A DNA stretch of 58,864 nt. Source: a virus. The number at the start of each line of letters is the position of its first letter. Positions within the stretch are counted from its first letter, which is position 1. The notes below the pieces were generated by a model that searched no databases, was not told the origin of the DNA, and was given only the letters and a program-made list of their open reading frames with translations. Location of the stretch: IMG/VR virus record IMGVR_UViG_3300049617_000267, positions 1 to 58,864 of that record; one strand, 5' to 3'. Of the stretch, positions 1 through 6,459 are shown piece by piece. A program made the translations under genes and the position numbers.

Positions 1-182
1 GCCACCGCAGCGATGGATATCGTGTCGTTGGGCACATCAAAGACGGCACCTTGATGATTCTCGCCGGCTGCCGGTATTTCACCATTTGGGAGGCGCGCGA
101 GCACTGGACGAACTCGCGCGGCGGAACACCGCTCGGGGACGAGACGATGGCGATTCTCGACCACATCGAGCGCGTGGCATGA
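1..182 (+). CDS. C-terminal end of a probable pentapeptide-repeat-type phage protein (5' partial)
   Basis: The reading frame enters from outside the window at base 3 and ends at TGA 180-182, leaving about 59 residues. The visible part has a GYRVVGHIKDG strand, an AGCRYFTIWEAREHW segment and a GDET...ILDHIERVA end. I recall this arrangement (AGCR-FT followed by EA--HW and a final helix) from the tails of phage pentapeptide-repeat proteins. The repeat part itself would lie upstream and is not visible. A gene with a matching head begins at 58799 and runs off the right end. Function unknown; family call is by recollection. Confidence 0.5.
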   Translation, partial: HRSDGYRVVGHIKDGTLMILAGCRYFTIWEAREHWTNSRGGTPLGDETMAILDHIERVA

Positions 183-265
183 CGCCCGCACGAGAGGAGG
201 CCGTTTCCCTGATCCGCGCCGCCCGGGACTGGCTCGCCGTCGCGCGGCTGGAGTCCGTCGCATGA
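179..265 (+). CDS. Very small hypothetical ORF (28 aa)
   Basis: The ATG at 179 overlaps the stop of the upstream frame (ATGA), and the TGA at 263-265 overlaps the next ATG at 262. This double coupling is the main reason to think it is translated. It encodes a short Arg/Ala-rich helix beginning MTPAREEAVSL and ending ESVA. No domain is recognised. It is too short to be sure it is more than a spacer in a translationally coupled array. Confidence 0.35.
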   Translation: MTPAREEAVSLIRAARDWLAVARLESVA

Positions 266-453
266 TTCCGTCGGTCGCCGTCATCCGTCGCGAGACGATG
301 CGCGAGGCGCTGGCGCTGGGGGCCGACGCCCTCGCGTTGATCGCCAGCCGCGACCCGCCGTTGCTGGCGCTGGAGGCGCACCGTCGCGTCGCCGAAGCGC
401 GCCGGCTGGCGCAGAGCCTAGACACCACCACCACCATCAACCTGGAGGACTGA
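262..453 (+). CDS. Small hypothetical protein (63 aa)
   Basis: A 63-residue, helical, Ala/Arg-rich protein starting MIPSVAVIRRETMREAL. Its start overlaps the preceding stop (ATGA at 262). It ends with a DTTTTINLED tail encoded by ACC-type triplet repeats that sit just before the ribosome binding site of the next gene. No domain recognised. The array position suggests an early accessory phage protein. Confidence 0.5.
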   Translation: MIPSVAVIRRETMREALALGADALALIASRDPPLLALEAHRRVAEARRLAQSLDTTTTINLED

Positions 454-457
454 CACC

Positions 458-997
458 ATGGACACCACCGCGACTCCGTCGCAGCCCATCCATTTCCTCA
501 CTTTCAAGCCCAAGCGTGATCTGGAATTTCTCGCGCGCCACCCGGCGCCGTGGACCGTCGAGCAGATGGGCCGCAACTTGTGGCTGGTGCGCGACGCCAC
601 CGGCTCACAGGTCGCCGCCACGTGCGCCGCCGTTTTGGCGCACGCCATCGCCGCCCTTCCGTCGCTCGCCGTCGAGACTGGTGCCGTCATGCGCGGCGCT
701 TGCGCGGTTGGCTATTGGGTGGACGTGGACGGCCACGAGATCGACGGAAGTATCCCGGACGACAGGATTGTTCCCGACGGATTCCACGTCGAAACGATGG
801 GCATAAGCCCCACCCCGGCGCCGGAGGCGGAATTTTTCTACTACGACGAGGAAATCCAGGCGGCCTATTTACAGTCAATCCCGGGGCAGCTTGGCGCCGT
901 CGTCGCCACGATGCAGCCCGGCCTGGTGCTGACTGGCGACGCGGCTGCGCTGGCGGCTTCCGTCGCTCCCGTTCCCGCGTCGGAGTCCGTCGCATGA
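458..997 (+). CDS. Hypothetical protein (179 aa)
   Basis: The ATG at 458 has a GGAGGA site about a dozen bases upstream. The N-terminal half reads as a compact alpha/beta domain (PIHFLTFKPKRDLEFL, then PWTVEQMGRNLWLVRDATG). A middle section carries acidic YWVDVDGHEIDGSIPDD, and the C-terminal 60 residues are Ala/Pro-rich. It ends in ESVA with the same TCCGTCGCATGA stop/start junction seen at 254-265. Not recognised; probably a phage accessory protein. Confidence 0.6.
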   Translation: MDTTATPSQPIHFLTFKPKRDLEFLARHPAPWTVEQMGRNLWLVRDATGSQVAATCAAVLAHAIAALPSLAVETGAVMRGACAVGYWVDVDGHEIDGSIPDDRIVPDGFHVETMGISPTPAPEAEFFYYDEEIQAAYLQSIPGQLGAVVATMQPGLVLTGDAAALAASVAPVPASESVA

Positions 998-1236
998 GCA
1001 CCGAAAAAATGGCGCGCGCGGCGCTGGTCGAGCCGGCGGACGGCGAACCTGTATGGCGTCACGCCCTGCGGCTCTATTTGCGCGAGAACCCAGCCGAGGC
1101 GCTCGCGGACGTTGCCGCCATCATTGAGGGCATCATCGAGGATTGCGAGATCGCGGGCCGTCGGTCCCTTGGGACCGCGCTTGACGACGCCTGGTCAGGT
1201 TGCAGAAGCGCGGCGCTGATGGTGCGACTCTCATGA
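994..1236 (+). CDS. Small hypothetical protein (80 aa)
   Basis: Starts at ATG 994, overlapping the previous stop (ATGA), and ends at 1236 overlapping the next start. The protein is acidic and helical (ALRLYLRENPAEALADVAAII, then IEDCEIAGRRSLGTALDDAW). No motif is recognised. The stop/start overlaps on both sides support it as a member of the coupled operon. Confidence 0.5.
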   Translation: MSTEKMARAALVEPADGEPVWRHALRLYLRENPAEALADVAAIIEGIIEDCEIAGRRSLGTALDDAWSGCRSAALMVRLS

Positions 1237-1466
1237 AAACGCCCCGTCAGCGCTACAGAATCGCGCGCCGCGCGATCCGCGCATGCGATGGCGTTACCGC
1301 CAACAACGCTCACCACGACTGGCCCGCGGAGTTTGAGGCCGCTTGGGCTGCCGAGCGGGCGCTGGTGGAGATGCGCGACCGGCCGGCCGGCCGGCGACGC
1401 GGGCGCCACGTCCACACCCTCTTGGACGGCGCTTTCGCCGTCGGGCCGAAGGGGAGACTCCCATGA
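1233..1466 (+). CDS. Small basic hypothetical protein (77 aa)
   Basis: Starts at ATG 1233 inside the end of the previous gene (ATGA) and ends at the next start at 1463. It is strongly basic (MKTPRQRYRIARRAIRACD, later RPAGRRRGRHVH), which could suit nucleic-acid binding, but no fold is recognised. A longer reading with an upstream GTG/TTG is possible; the coupled ATG is preferred. Confidence 0.45.
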   Translation: MKTPRQRYRIARRAIRACDGVTANNAHHDWPAEFEAAWAAERALVEMRDRPAGRRRGRHVHTLLDGAFAVGPKGRLP

Positions 1467-1963
1467 GCGCCGTCCTGCTTCACTGGCTCGAATCGCACCC
1501 CGCCGCGTATTGGTCGCGGCGCCTCGGCACCTACGACCCGGCCAAGAAAGCGGCCCGCTATCGCCTGGCCGGCGTTCCGCTGATGGACGAGGCGGACCGC
1601 CTGCGCTACCGCGCCGACCATCGCGGGGCCACGCCTTCGGACGTCGAGACGTGGCGGGCGGTGGCTGCCATCGTGCATGCGCAGCTCCGAATTGAGCGCC
1701 GCCGCGCCCTCGCAGACGAAAGGGAAATGAAATTCTGCATTGCGTTGGCGGAGCAATTCGGTGAGCGCGCGCCGATGTTTCGGGCGATGTCGCCGTCCGA
1801 AATGCCAACGAAACGACTCGCCGGCATGGCGACCGCCTGCCTGGATTGCCGATTGAGAGACCAAATCGACCGAGACGAGATCGTGCGGGGGTTCGCCAAG
1901 ATTTTGGCGGCGCTCGATGTCGCCGACTGCGCGCGGAGCGATCAATTGGTTTCCGTCGCATGA
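1463..1963 (+). CDS. Hypothetical protein (166 aa)
   Basis: Starts at ATG 1463 with a GGGGAGA site 6-7 bases upstream, overlapping the previous stop. It is mostly helical, with WSRRLGTYDPAKKAARYRLAG near the start and LADEREMKFCIALAEQFGER in the centre. It ends in LVSVA, the third gene in 2 kb whose end is encoded by TCCGTCGCATGA. No domain recognised. Confidence 0.55.
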   Translation: MSAVLLHWLESHPAAYWSRRLGTYDPAKKAARYRLAGVPLMDEADRLRYRADHRGATPSDVETWRAVAAIVHAQLRIERRRALADEREMKFCIALAEQFGERAPMFRAMSPSEMPTKRLAGMATACLDCRLRDQIDRDEIVRGFAKILAALDVADCARSDQLVSVA

Positions 1964-2037
1964 TCGAGATTTTTGCGATTTTCGTCCTCATCGTCATCGT
2001 CGCCCTCTGGTCGTCGTGGTTTTTCGACGGGCATTAA
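1960..2037 (+). CDS. Single-pass small membrane protein (25 aa)
   Basis: A 25-codon ORF from ATG 1960 (overlapping the upstream TGA) to TAA 2035-2037. Nearly the whole peptide is one hydrophobic segment (IFAIFVLIVIVALW) followed by SSWFFDGH, as in tiny phage membrane peptides. Its coupling to the upstream gene supports translation. Role unknown. It is far from the lysozyme, so a lysis role is only one option. Confidence 0.5.
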   Translation: MIEIFAIFVLIVIVALWSSWFFDGH

Positions 2038-2073
2038 GCGTTTCTTCACCACCACCGCAACAAGGAGGCTCCC

Positions 2074-2427
2074 ATGGCCAGCGACTATAGACCCAGCTTG
2101 CAACCCCACGAGATCGAGGCGGAACTTCGGTCAGCTCTGGCTGCCGGATCGCTTACCGGTGCGGAGATTAGCGCCATCCTGGCGGACGTTCCGGCGCCAC
2201 AGCCTTCTGTCACCATTGAGGTTCGGAACGGCGTTGTCGCGCGCGTGCACATCTGGAAACCGCCGCTCTTTGAAGGAGAGGTCGTCGTTCATGTGCGCGA
2301 CTACGACATCGAAGGAACCGACGAAGGCGAACAGTTTGAGGATGAGACCGGCGACCGATTCATTGTGGGCGGTTTCGAGAGGTTTCACGGATCGGGGCCG
2401 ACGTGCGAACCCGTCGAACCCGTCTAG
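2074..2427 (+). CDS. Hypothetical protein (117 aa), amber stop
   Basis: A strong AAGGAGG site lies 6-7 bases before ATG 2074, preceded by a CACCACCACC run that recurs before other starts. The N-terminal third is helical (HEIEAELRSALAAGSLTGAEI). The rest is beta-rich and acidic (VTIEVRNGVVARVHIWKPP, then EGTDEGEQFEDETGDRF). It ends in TAG 2425-2427, after which the same frame stays open for 44 codons encoding a zinc ribbon. No family recognised. Confidence 0.6.
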   Translation: MASDYRPSLQPHEIEAELRSALAAGSLTGAEISAILADVPAPQPSVTIEVRNGVVARVHIWKPPLFEGEVVVHVRDYDIEGTDEGEQFEDETGDRFIVGGFERFHGSGPTCEPVEPV

Positions 2428-2562
2428 AGGTTATTCCTAAACCGTTACAAATGCCCAAACTGCGGGCACAAATGGACGGACACATGGTCGGCGCAATGCG
2501 ATGATGATTGCCCGTCATGCGGGCATCGACACGTTTCGCCGTGGCGCAGCGATGATGCCTGA
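2428..2562 (+). pseudogene. In-frame zinc-ribbon segment after an amber codon, no clear start
   Basis: Immediately after TAG 2425-2427 the frame stays open for 44 codons to TGA 2560-2562. It reads YKCPNCGHKW, then CDDDCPSCGHRHVSPW, with two CxxC knuckles typical of small phage zinc-ribbon proteins. No ATG, GTG, TTG or CTG lies in frame before the first Cys. Either the original start has been lost, or the segment is made as a readthrough extension of the 2074 gene, or a frameshift is used. The coding pattern is convincing; the way it is expressed is not known. Confidence 0.5.
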
Positions 2563-2779
2563 AATGAAGCCGGAACTCCGTCGAGTAACGACCAATTTTT
2601 ACGGCGAGGTGCTGGTGGCTGTGGCCGACCTGGAGAATCCCTCGAAGGTGCTGCTTCCGATCTACACCGAGGCAGGCCATCGACTGCGCGATGACCCGGC
2701 TTTCATCGCCCGCCAGCGCCTCGGCACGCTGCCCGTTCTGATTTTCGACAACACCGCAACGAAGGAACCTACCCCATGA
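2552..2779 (+). CDS. Small hypothetical protein (75 aa)
   Basis: The preferred start is ATG 2552 (two ATGs at 2552 and 2555, a third at 2564), overlapping the zinc-ribbon stop. The peptide (TTNFYGEVLVAVADLENPSK, then LLPIYTEAGHRLRDDPAFIA) looks like a compact alpha/beta protein. Its end overlaps ATG 2776 of the DUF3560 gene (ATGA). Not recognised; an upstream start at 2501 is open but lacks a ribosome binding site. Confidence 0.5.
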   Translation: MMPEMKPELRRVTTNFYGEVLVAVADLENPSKVLLPIYTEAGHRLRDDPAFIARQRLGTLPVLIFDNTATKEPTP

Positions 2780-3570
2780 GCATGACCTACGACGAGCGCC
2801 GCGAGGCGCGACAGGCGAGGCTGGATGCACGCCGCGAGAAAATGACGGCCGAGGGAAAACAGCGCTACGACGCTGCCATCGAACGACTCCGTCGGTATCC
2901 GATGGGGCAGCCGGTCCTGGTTGGGCACCACAGCGAGCGCCGGCACCGCCGCGACCTGGCTCGCGTGGACGCGGACATGGGAAAGGCAGCCGAGGCGTTC
3001 CGCGCCGCCGCTGCCGTTCCGCCTGAGGCGACTTCCGCCATTCTCGCCAGCGATGCCGACGCCCTGCCGAAGCTGCGCGAGCAGCTCGCCCTGCATGAGC
3101 GCTGGCAGGCCCGCATGGTCGCCGCCAACGCGCTGGTGCGCGCCGATGATCGCGCCGGCCTGGCGGCTATGAACTTCACGCCCGGGGAAATCGAGCAACT
3201 CTTCCGGCCCGATTACATGGGCCGCACGGGGTTCTCGTCATTCTCCCTGGCCAGCAACGGCGCGAACATCCGGCGCATACGATCGCGCATCGCCGAGCTG
3301 ACTGCGATCAAGGAAAGGCCGCCCGTCACCCGCACGCTGCCGCTGGGGGTGGAGCTGGAGGAAGACGCGGAGGACATGCGCCTGCGTTTGCGCTTCCCAG
3401 CGAAGCCCGACGAGCCGCTGCGCGCGGAGCTCAAGCGGTGCGGCTTTCGGTGGGCGCCCAGCACGGGAGCGTGGCAATCGCACCTGAACAACCGCGCCCG
3501 GTGGCAGGCGCAACGGATCGAGCGCTACCTGGAGGACCGCACAGCCATCGCCGCGTCGGTGCCAGCATGA
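2776..3570 (+). CDS. DUF3560 family protein (264 aa)
   Basis: The N-terminal 70 residues are a charged helix (TYDERREARQARLDARREKM) leading into GQPVLVGHHSERRHRRDL, the hallmark of DUF3560 proteins in phages and plasmids. The C-terminal 60 residues contain LKRCGFRWAPSTGAWQSHL, also usual in this family. The biochemical role of the family is not established. It overlaps ATGA with its neighbours on both sides and is expected to be expressed early with them. Confidence 0.75.
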   Translation: MSMTYDERREARQARLDARREKMTAEGKQRYDAAIERLRRYPMGQPVLVGHHSERRHRRDLARVDADMGKAAEAFRAAAAVPPEATSAILASDADALPKLREQLALHERWQARMVAANALVRADDRAGLAAMNFTPGEIEQLFRPDYMGRTGFSSFSLASNGANIRRIRSRIAELTAIKERPPVTRTLPLGVELEEDAEDMRLRLRFPAKPDEPLRAELKRCGFRWAPSTGAWQSHLNNRARWQAQRIERYLEDRTAIAASVPA

Positions 3571-4022
3571 GCGGCGCCGGGGCGCCCGTTCGCCGTTTGT
3601 TTCACGTGAAGCAAGGCGACGCCCTCGCGGATTGGGAGTGTTTCATCAACCTCGCGGCGTCGTGGCTTGCGGCGCAGACCTATTGGCTGCGCGCCCGCTT
3701 TCCTGTCGCGCTCCCCTATTACGCAGCGTTGGAGATGCCGGCCGGCCCCCAGCAGGCTCCCGCCATCCACACGTCGCGCGGGCAGCAGGTCGGGCCGCGC
3801 ACGTGGCCGGTGCTGACGGAGGATAAGCGGTGCCATTTCCTCTTCCAGATCGACTCCACCGCCGAGGAGATCATCGAGCGGTGCACCGCGTCCTGGCGTC
3901 CGGCTGAAAGGGAGCCCGGCCGCGGTCTCAGCCCGGCGTGGCGCCGGCTTGTCGGTTTTTGGCGCCACGAGATCGCGTCTGTCGAAGCGCATTTCGCTGA
4001 ATTTCCCGAGGAACTGAAATGA
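3567..4022 (+). CDS. Hypothetical protein (151 aa)
   Basis: Starts at ATG 3567 overlapping the DUF3560 stop and ends overlapping ATG 4019. It has aromatic helices (WECFINLAASWLAAQTYWL) and a central CHFLFQIDSTAEEIIERCTA segment. No family recognised. Operon position suggests an early accessory role. Confidence 0.5.
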   Translation: MSGAGAPVRRLFHVKQGDALADWECFINLAASWLAAQTYWLRARFPVALPYYAALEMPAGPQQAPAIHTSRGQQVGPRTWPVLTEDKRCHFLFQIDSTAEEIIERCTASWRPAEREPGRGLSPAWRRLVGFWRHEIASVEAHFAEFPEELK

Positions 4023-4303
4023 CGGCCCTCTCCGACGCCCCCAGCCGAGAGGCGACGATGCGCCACGTCGTCCGTTTCGCGCGTCACGTCGGCGCGCAGC
4101 CGCTGCGGATGCTGGTGGCGCTGGCGGCCGAGGACGCTGCCCGGGGCTGCTTGGCCGTCGCTCGCGCCAACCCCTCGCGCGCGCCGATCCTGGACATCCG
4201 CGCCCGCGAGCTCTGGCGCCTGGCCGGCGAGCTGCGTGCTGGAATTACGTCGCTTCCGTCGTCGCCATCACCACCGAAAGGAGCCGAAAATGCCCCGGTA
4301 TGA
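4019..4303 (+). CDS. Small hypothetical helical protein (94 aa)
   Basis: ATG 4019 overlaps the previous stop. The protein is an Ala/Arg-rich helical chain (TMRHVVRFARHVGAQPLRML, then ELWRLAGELRAGITSL). The last 14 codons overlap the ribosome binding site and start of the 4290 gene, so the extreme C-terminus may be incidental. No domain recognised. Confidence 0.45.
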   Translation: MTALSDAPSREATMRHVVRFARHVGAQPLRMLVALAAEDAARGCLAVARANPSRAPILDIRARELWRLAGELRAGITSLPSSPSPPKGAENAPV

Positions 4304-4679
4304 CGTTCTGGTTTGCTACCCGGTTTGGGCCTCGCGCATCACCGAGATCGAGGCGCCGGACCCCGCGCGCGCGGCCGAGTGGGCGATGGATGAAGCTTCC
4401 GTCGCCCGAGACTGGAAGACCGGCGAGGCCGGCGAGAGCCACGTCGAATCGATCTGGACCGTCGATGCCGCCGGCGATCCCGACAAGGCATGTCCGATTC
4501 CTCCCTGTTTCCGGGATACCATGGAAGGGGATTTGGCGGATTCGCTGCGCTTCGTGGTCTCGGCGCTGGAAGCAATTAATCCGTCGCTCGAAGCCGTCAA
4601 AGCCGGACGGGCCGCGCTCGCCGACTACAGCGCCCGGATGCGGCGCGAGCCCGTCATCACCCCAGGAGGAAGGCCATGA
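4290..4679 (+). CDS. Hypothetical protein (129 aa)
   Basis: ATG 4290 is chosen because AAAGGAG lies 7 bases upstream, itself preceded by the ATCACCACCG leader seen before other starts. The N-terminus (MPRYDVLVCYPVWASRITEI) resembles small phage proteins with a ferredoxin-like beta-alpha fold. It continues as an acidic domain ending in a helix (LEAVKAGRAALADYSARM). Function unknown. Confidence 0.6.
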   Translation: MPRYDVLVCYPVWASRITEIEAPDPARAAEWAMDEASVARDWKTGEAGESHVESIWTVDAAGDPDKACPIPPCFRDTMEGDLADSLRFVVSALEAINPSLEAVKAGRAALADYSARMRREPVITPGGRP

Positions 4680-4924
4680 TGCGCCGCGCCCGAGATCTCC
4701 AATCGACCGACTCACTTCTGCAGATGGCGCGAATTCCGTCGGAGCGCGGGCATATGGCTGTGCTATGCCAGGGCAGCTTGTTCGCGGTGGCGTGCAACAT
4801 CACCGGCCGTTGGGTTGTCATGCGCGGATCGACCAGGCTGGCGACCGGCGTGCTGGCGGAGGCGCAAAGCGCCTTTCGTGTCGCGGCCGAGCATGTCCGT
4901 CGCTTCGCTCAGCACAAGCCATGA
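4676..4924 (+). CDS. Small hypothetical protein (82 aa)
   Basis: The ATG at 4676 follows an AGGAGG site (4667-4673 region) and overlaps the previous stop; a second ATG lies one codon later. The peptide is beta-rich (MAVLCQGSLFAVACNITGRW) and ends in a helix. Its stop overlaps the ATG of the HTH gene at 4921. Not recognised. Confidence 0.5.
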   Translation: MMRRARDLQSTDSLLQMARIPSERGHMAVLCQGSLFAVACNITGRWVVMRGSTRLATGVLAEAQSAFRVAAEHVRRFAQHKP

Positions 4925-5238
4925 CCGGGCTGGAATTCGCCGAAGCCCTGGAGAAGCTGGGATGGAGCCGCGAGGAAGCGGCGCGCCGGTTCGGTTTCGA
5001 CCGTCGGCAGATCACGCGCTTCATCCGGGAAGGTGCGTCGATTCCTCGTGCCGTGTCGGATTGGCTGGAAGCAGCGGCCGGCTGGATTGGCCGGAACCCG
5101 CCGCCGAAGGGGCGAGGGCTTCCGCCTTACCCCAGCGGACACCTTGGGGTGTCGCGTTCCCAAACCTGGGATACGCGACTCGGCAATGTCCCAGGCAGTA
5201 AGGCTTCCCCTGTATCGCGGGTTCGCCGCAAAATTTGA
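4921..5238 (+). CDS. Helix-turn-helix protein (105 aa, core about 50 aa)
   Basis: Starts at ATG 4921 overlapping the previous stop. Residues 5-50 form an HTH of phage-regulator type: EALEKLGWSREEAARRFGFD, turn, RRQITRFIREG, IPRAVSDWLEAA. The C-terminal half (PPPKGRGLPPYPSG onward) lies opposite the 3' end of the minus-strand gcrA-like gene for 218 bp and is low in complexity. The true functional product may be mainly the HTH core. It could regulate the adjacent control region. Confidence 0.55.
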   Translation: MTGLEFAEALEKLGWSREEAARRFGFDRRQITRFIREGASIPRAVSDWLEAAAGWIGRNPPPKGRGLPPYPSGHLGVSRSQTWDTRLGNVPGSKASPVSRVRRKI

Positions 5239-5662
5239 GAGTCCCGGCGCGCGCGTCGCCGAGCGGCCAGTTGCACTCTCCCCGCATCACGTGGGGCTTC
5301 GTTGAGAGACGCACCGCGGGGGCGATCTCTTTTTCAGGTTCCGGCGCGAGGGCCGCGGGGGCCGGCGAAGGGGTGGGCGCTGCCCGGGCGGTTTCCACCT
5401 GCGTCGTGAGCGGTGGCAAAGTGTGGTCCGACGGCTTGATCCTTTTCGGCGTGGGCGGCTTCCGCTGCCGCCCTTCGACGCGCTTGATCGGGCTGGCCCT
5501 GCCCGGAAGGTTGAGGCGATGCGCCTTGCTCACCACCGAGTTCTTGGAGATCCCCATGCGGCGCCCGATCTCGGCCGTCGAATAGCCCTCGGCCCAGAAT
5601 CCCTCCAGTCGAAGGATGGAGGCCCTGTCCCAAGAGAAGTATTCTTCGGGGCGCACGCTCAC
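5021..5662 (-). CDS. gcrA-like: GcrA-family cell cycle regulator homologue (213 aa)
   Basis: The N-terminal 50 residues form an HTH (LEGFWAEGYSTAEIGRRMGI, SKNSVVSKAHRLNLPGR) of the type used by GcrA. After a Pro-rich linker comes CNWPLGDARAGTLKFCG, then GKPYCLGHCRVAYPR, the Cys/His-containing C-terminal GcrA signature. In Caulobacter GcrA binds sigma-70 holoenzyme and activates promoters carrying methylated GANTC. A phage copy could redirect host transcription. The last 45 residues beyond the family core overlap the opposite-strand HTH gene. Its start overlaps the stop of the 5659 gene (ATGA), so the two are co-transcribed. Confidence 0.8.
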   Translation of the reverse strand: MSVRPEEYFSWDRASILRLEGFWAEGYSTAEIGRRMGISKNSVVSKAHRLNLPGRASPIKRVEGRQRKPPTPKRIKPSDHTLPPLTTQVETARAAPTPSPAPAALAPEPEKEIAPAVRLSTKPHVMRGECNWPLGDARAGTLKFCGEPAIQGKPYCLGHCRVAYPRFGNATPQGVRWGKAEALAPSAAGSGQSSRPLLPANPTRHEESTHLPG

Positions 5663-6360
5663 CCCAAGAACGGCTGGCGCGGCGTCGCGCTCGCGGCCGG
5701 CACTGGCGGTGGCGCCGCCTTGATGGCGGCCTGGATATTAACCGTCACCTCATCGACGAGATCGAGCATCTCGGCAACAGCCGCCAGCGCGTCTTGCGGC
5801 GCGCCCTCGGGCACGTCCATGTAAACCGCCGCGAGCGCCGCAGCGGTGCGCTGCCGAAACGCCCTGATCGCCGACCGTTCCTTTTGCACAGCGGTCGGCG
5901 CGAATTCCGTCGGGAGGGGAACGGAGGCGACCATTGCGGCAACCGTGGCCAGGTAGTGTTCCTGCGCCGGGGTCAACGAGACGTCCCCGCGCATCAGCTT
6001 CGTGAGTTCGAGCTGGGTCATGCCGAGGCGCATGCCGATCGTCGGCCAAGACCACCCGACGAGCTCCTTGTTCACGCGCAGCGGCGTGGCGTCGGGCGTG
6101 AGGTCCACATCGTCCACCGGGTCGCCGTCTGAATCGCCGGCCGCGGCCGGGTCTTCGGAGGTGATGCCCATTTCTTTCTCCCTTTTTTCAATCACGCGCA
6201 CGATACGCCGAACGAAACTGAGCCGCGGATCACGCCTGCCCTTGGACCACTGCCAGAACCAATCGGTCGAAAGGCCGGCGTCCCGACACGCCTGCGAGAC
6301 TGAGAGTCCGCAGATGGCCATCCTCTCGCGCAACAGGTCCGGGTCGGGCATCTCCGCCAT
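5659..6360 (-). CDS. Repressor-like protein with two HTH-type regions (233 aa)
   Basis: Residues 8-60 read as an XRE-like HTH (RMAICGLSVSQACRDAGLST, then WKG-type turn in QWSKGRRDPRLSF). A second HTH-like stretch is at about 100-150 (WSWPTIGMRLGMTQLELTKL, MRGDVSLTPAQEHYL). It is the first gene leftward from the 6392-6417 palindrome and is cotranscribed with the gcrA-like gene. This is the classic placement for an autoregulated phage control protein. No peptidase (LexA/CI) domain is visible. Confidence 0.6.
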   Translation of the reverse strand: MAEMPDPDLLRERMAICGLSVSQACRDAGLSTDWFWQWSKGRRDPRLSFVRRIVRVIEKREKEMGITSEDPAAAGDSDGDPVDDVDLTPDATPLRVNKELVGWSWPTIGMRLGMTQLELTKLMRGDVSLTPAQEHYLATVAAMVASVPLPTEFAPTAVQKERSAIRAFRQRTAAALAAVYMDVPEGAPQDALAAVAEMLDLVDEVTVNIQAAIKAAPPPVPAASATPRQPFLG

Positions 6361-6391
6361 GGCGCGGACGCTAGGCGGCGCTGCGAGCCCC

Positions 6392-6417
6392 GGTCAACCG
6401 TCATTTGACGGTTGACC
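6392..6417. promoter_or_regulatory. Perfect palindromic operator in the divergent promoter region
   Basis: GGTCAACCGTCA at 6392-6403, TT, then the exact reverse complement TGACGGTTGACC at 6406-6417: 12-bp arms without a mismatch. It lies between the minus-strand HTH/gcrA-like pair and the plus-strand recombination operon. Each arm contains TTGAC, so it could cover the -35 elements in both directions. Leftward, TTGACC is followed 18 bases on by TAGCGT. A dimeric repressor, probably the 5659-6360 product, is the likely ligand. Confidence 0.7.
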
Positions 6418-6459
6418 ATTGCTCCAGGTCAAGCCATCGTTGCCAAGAAGGAGCCCAGC

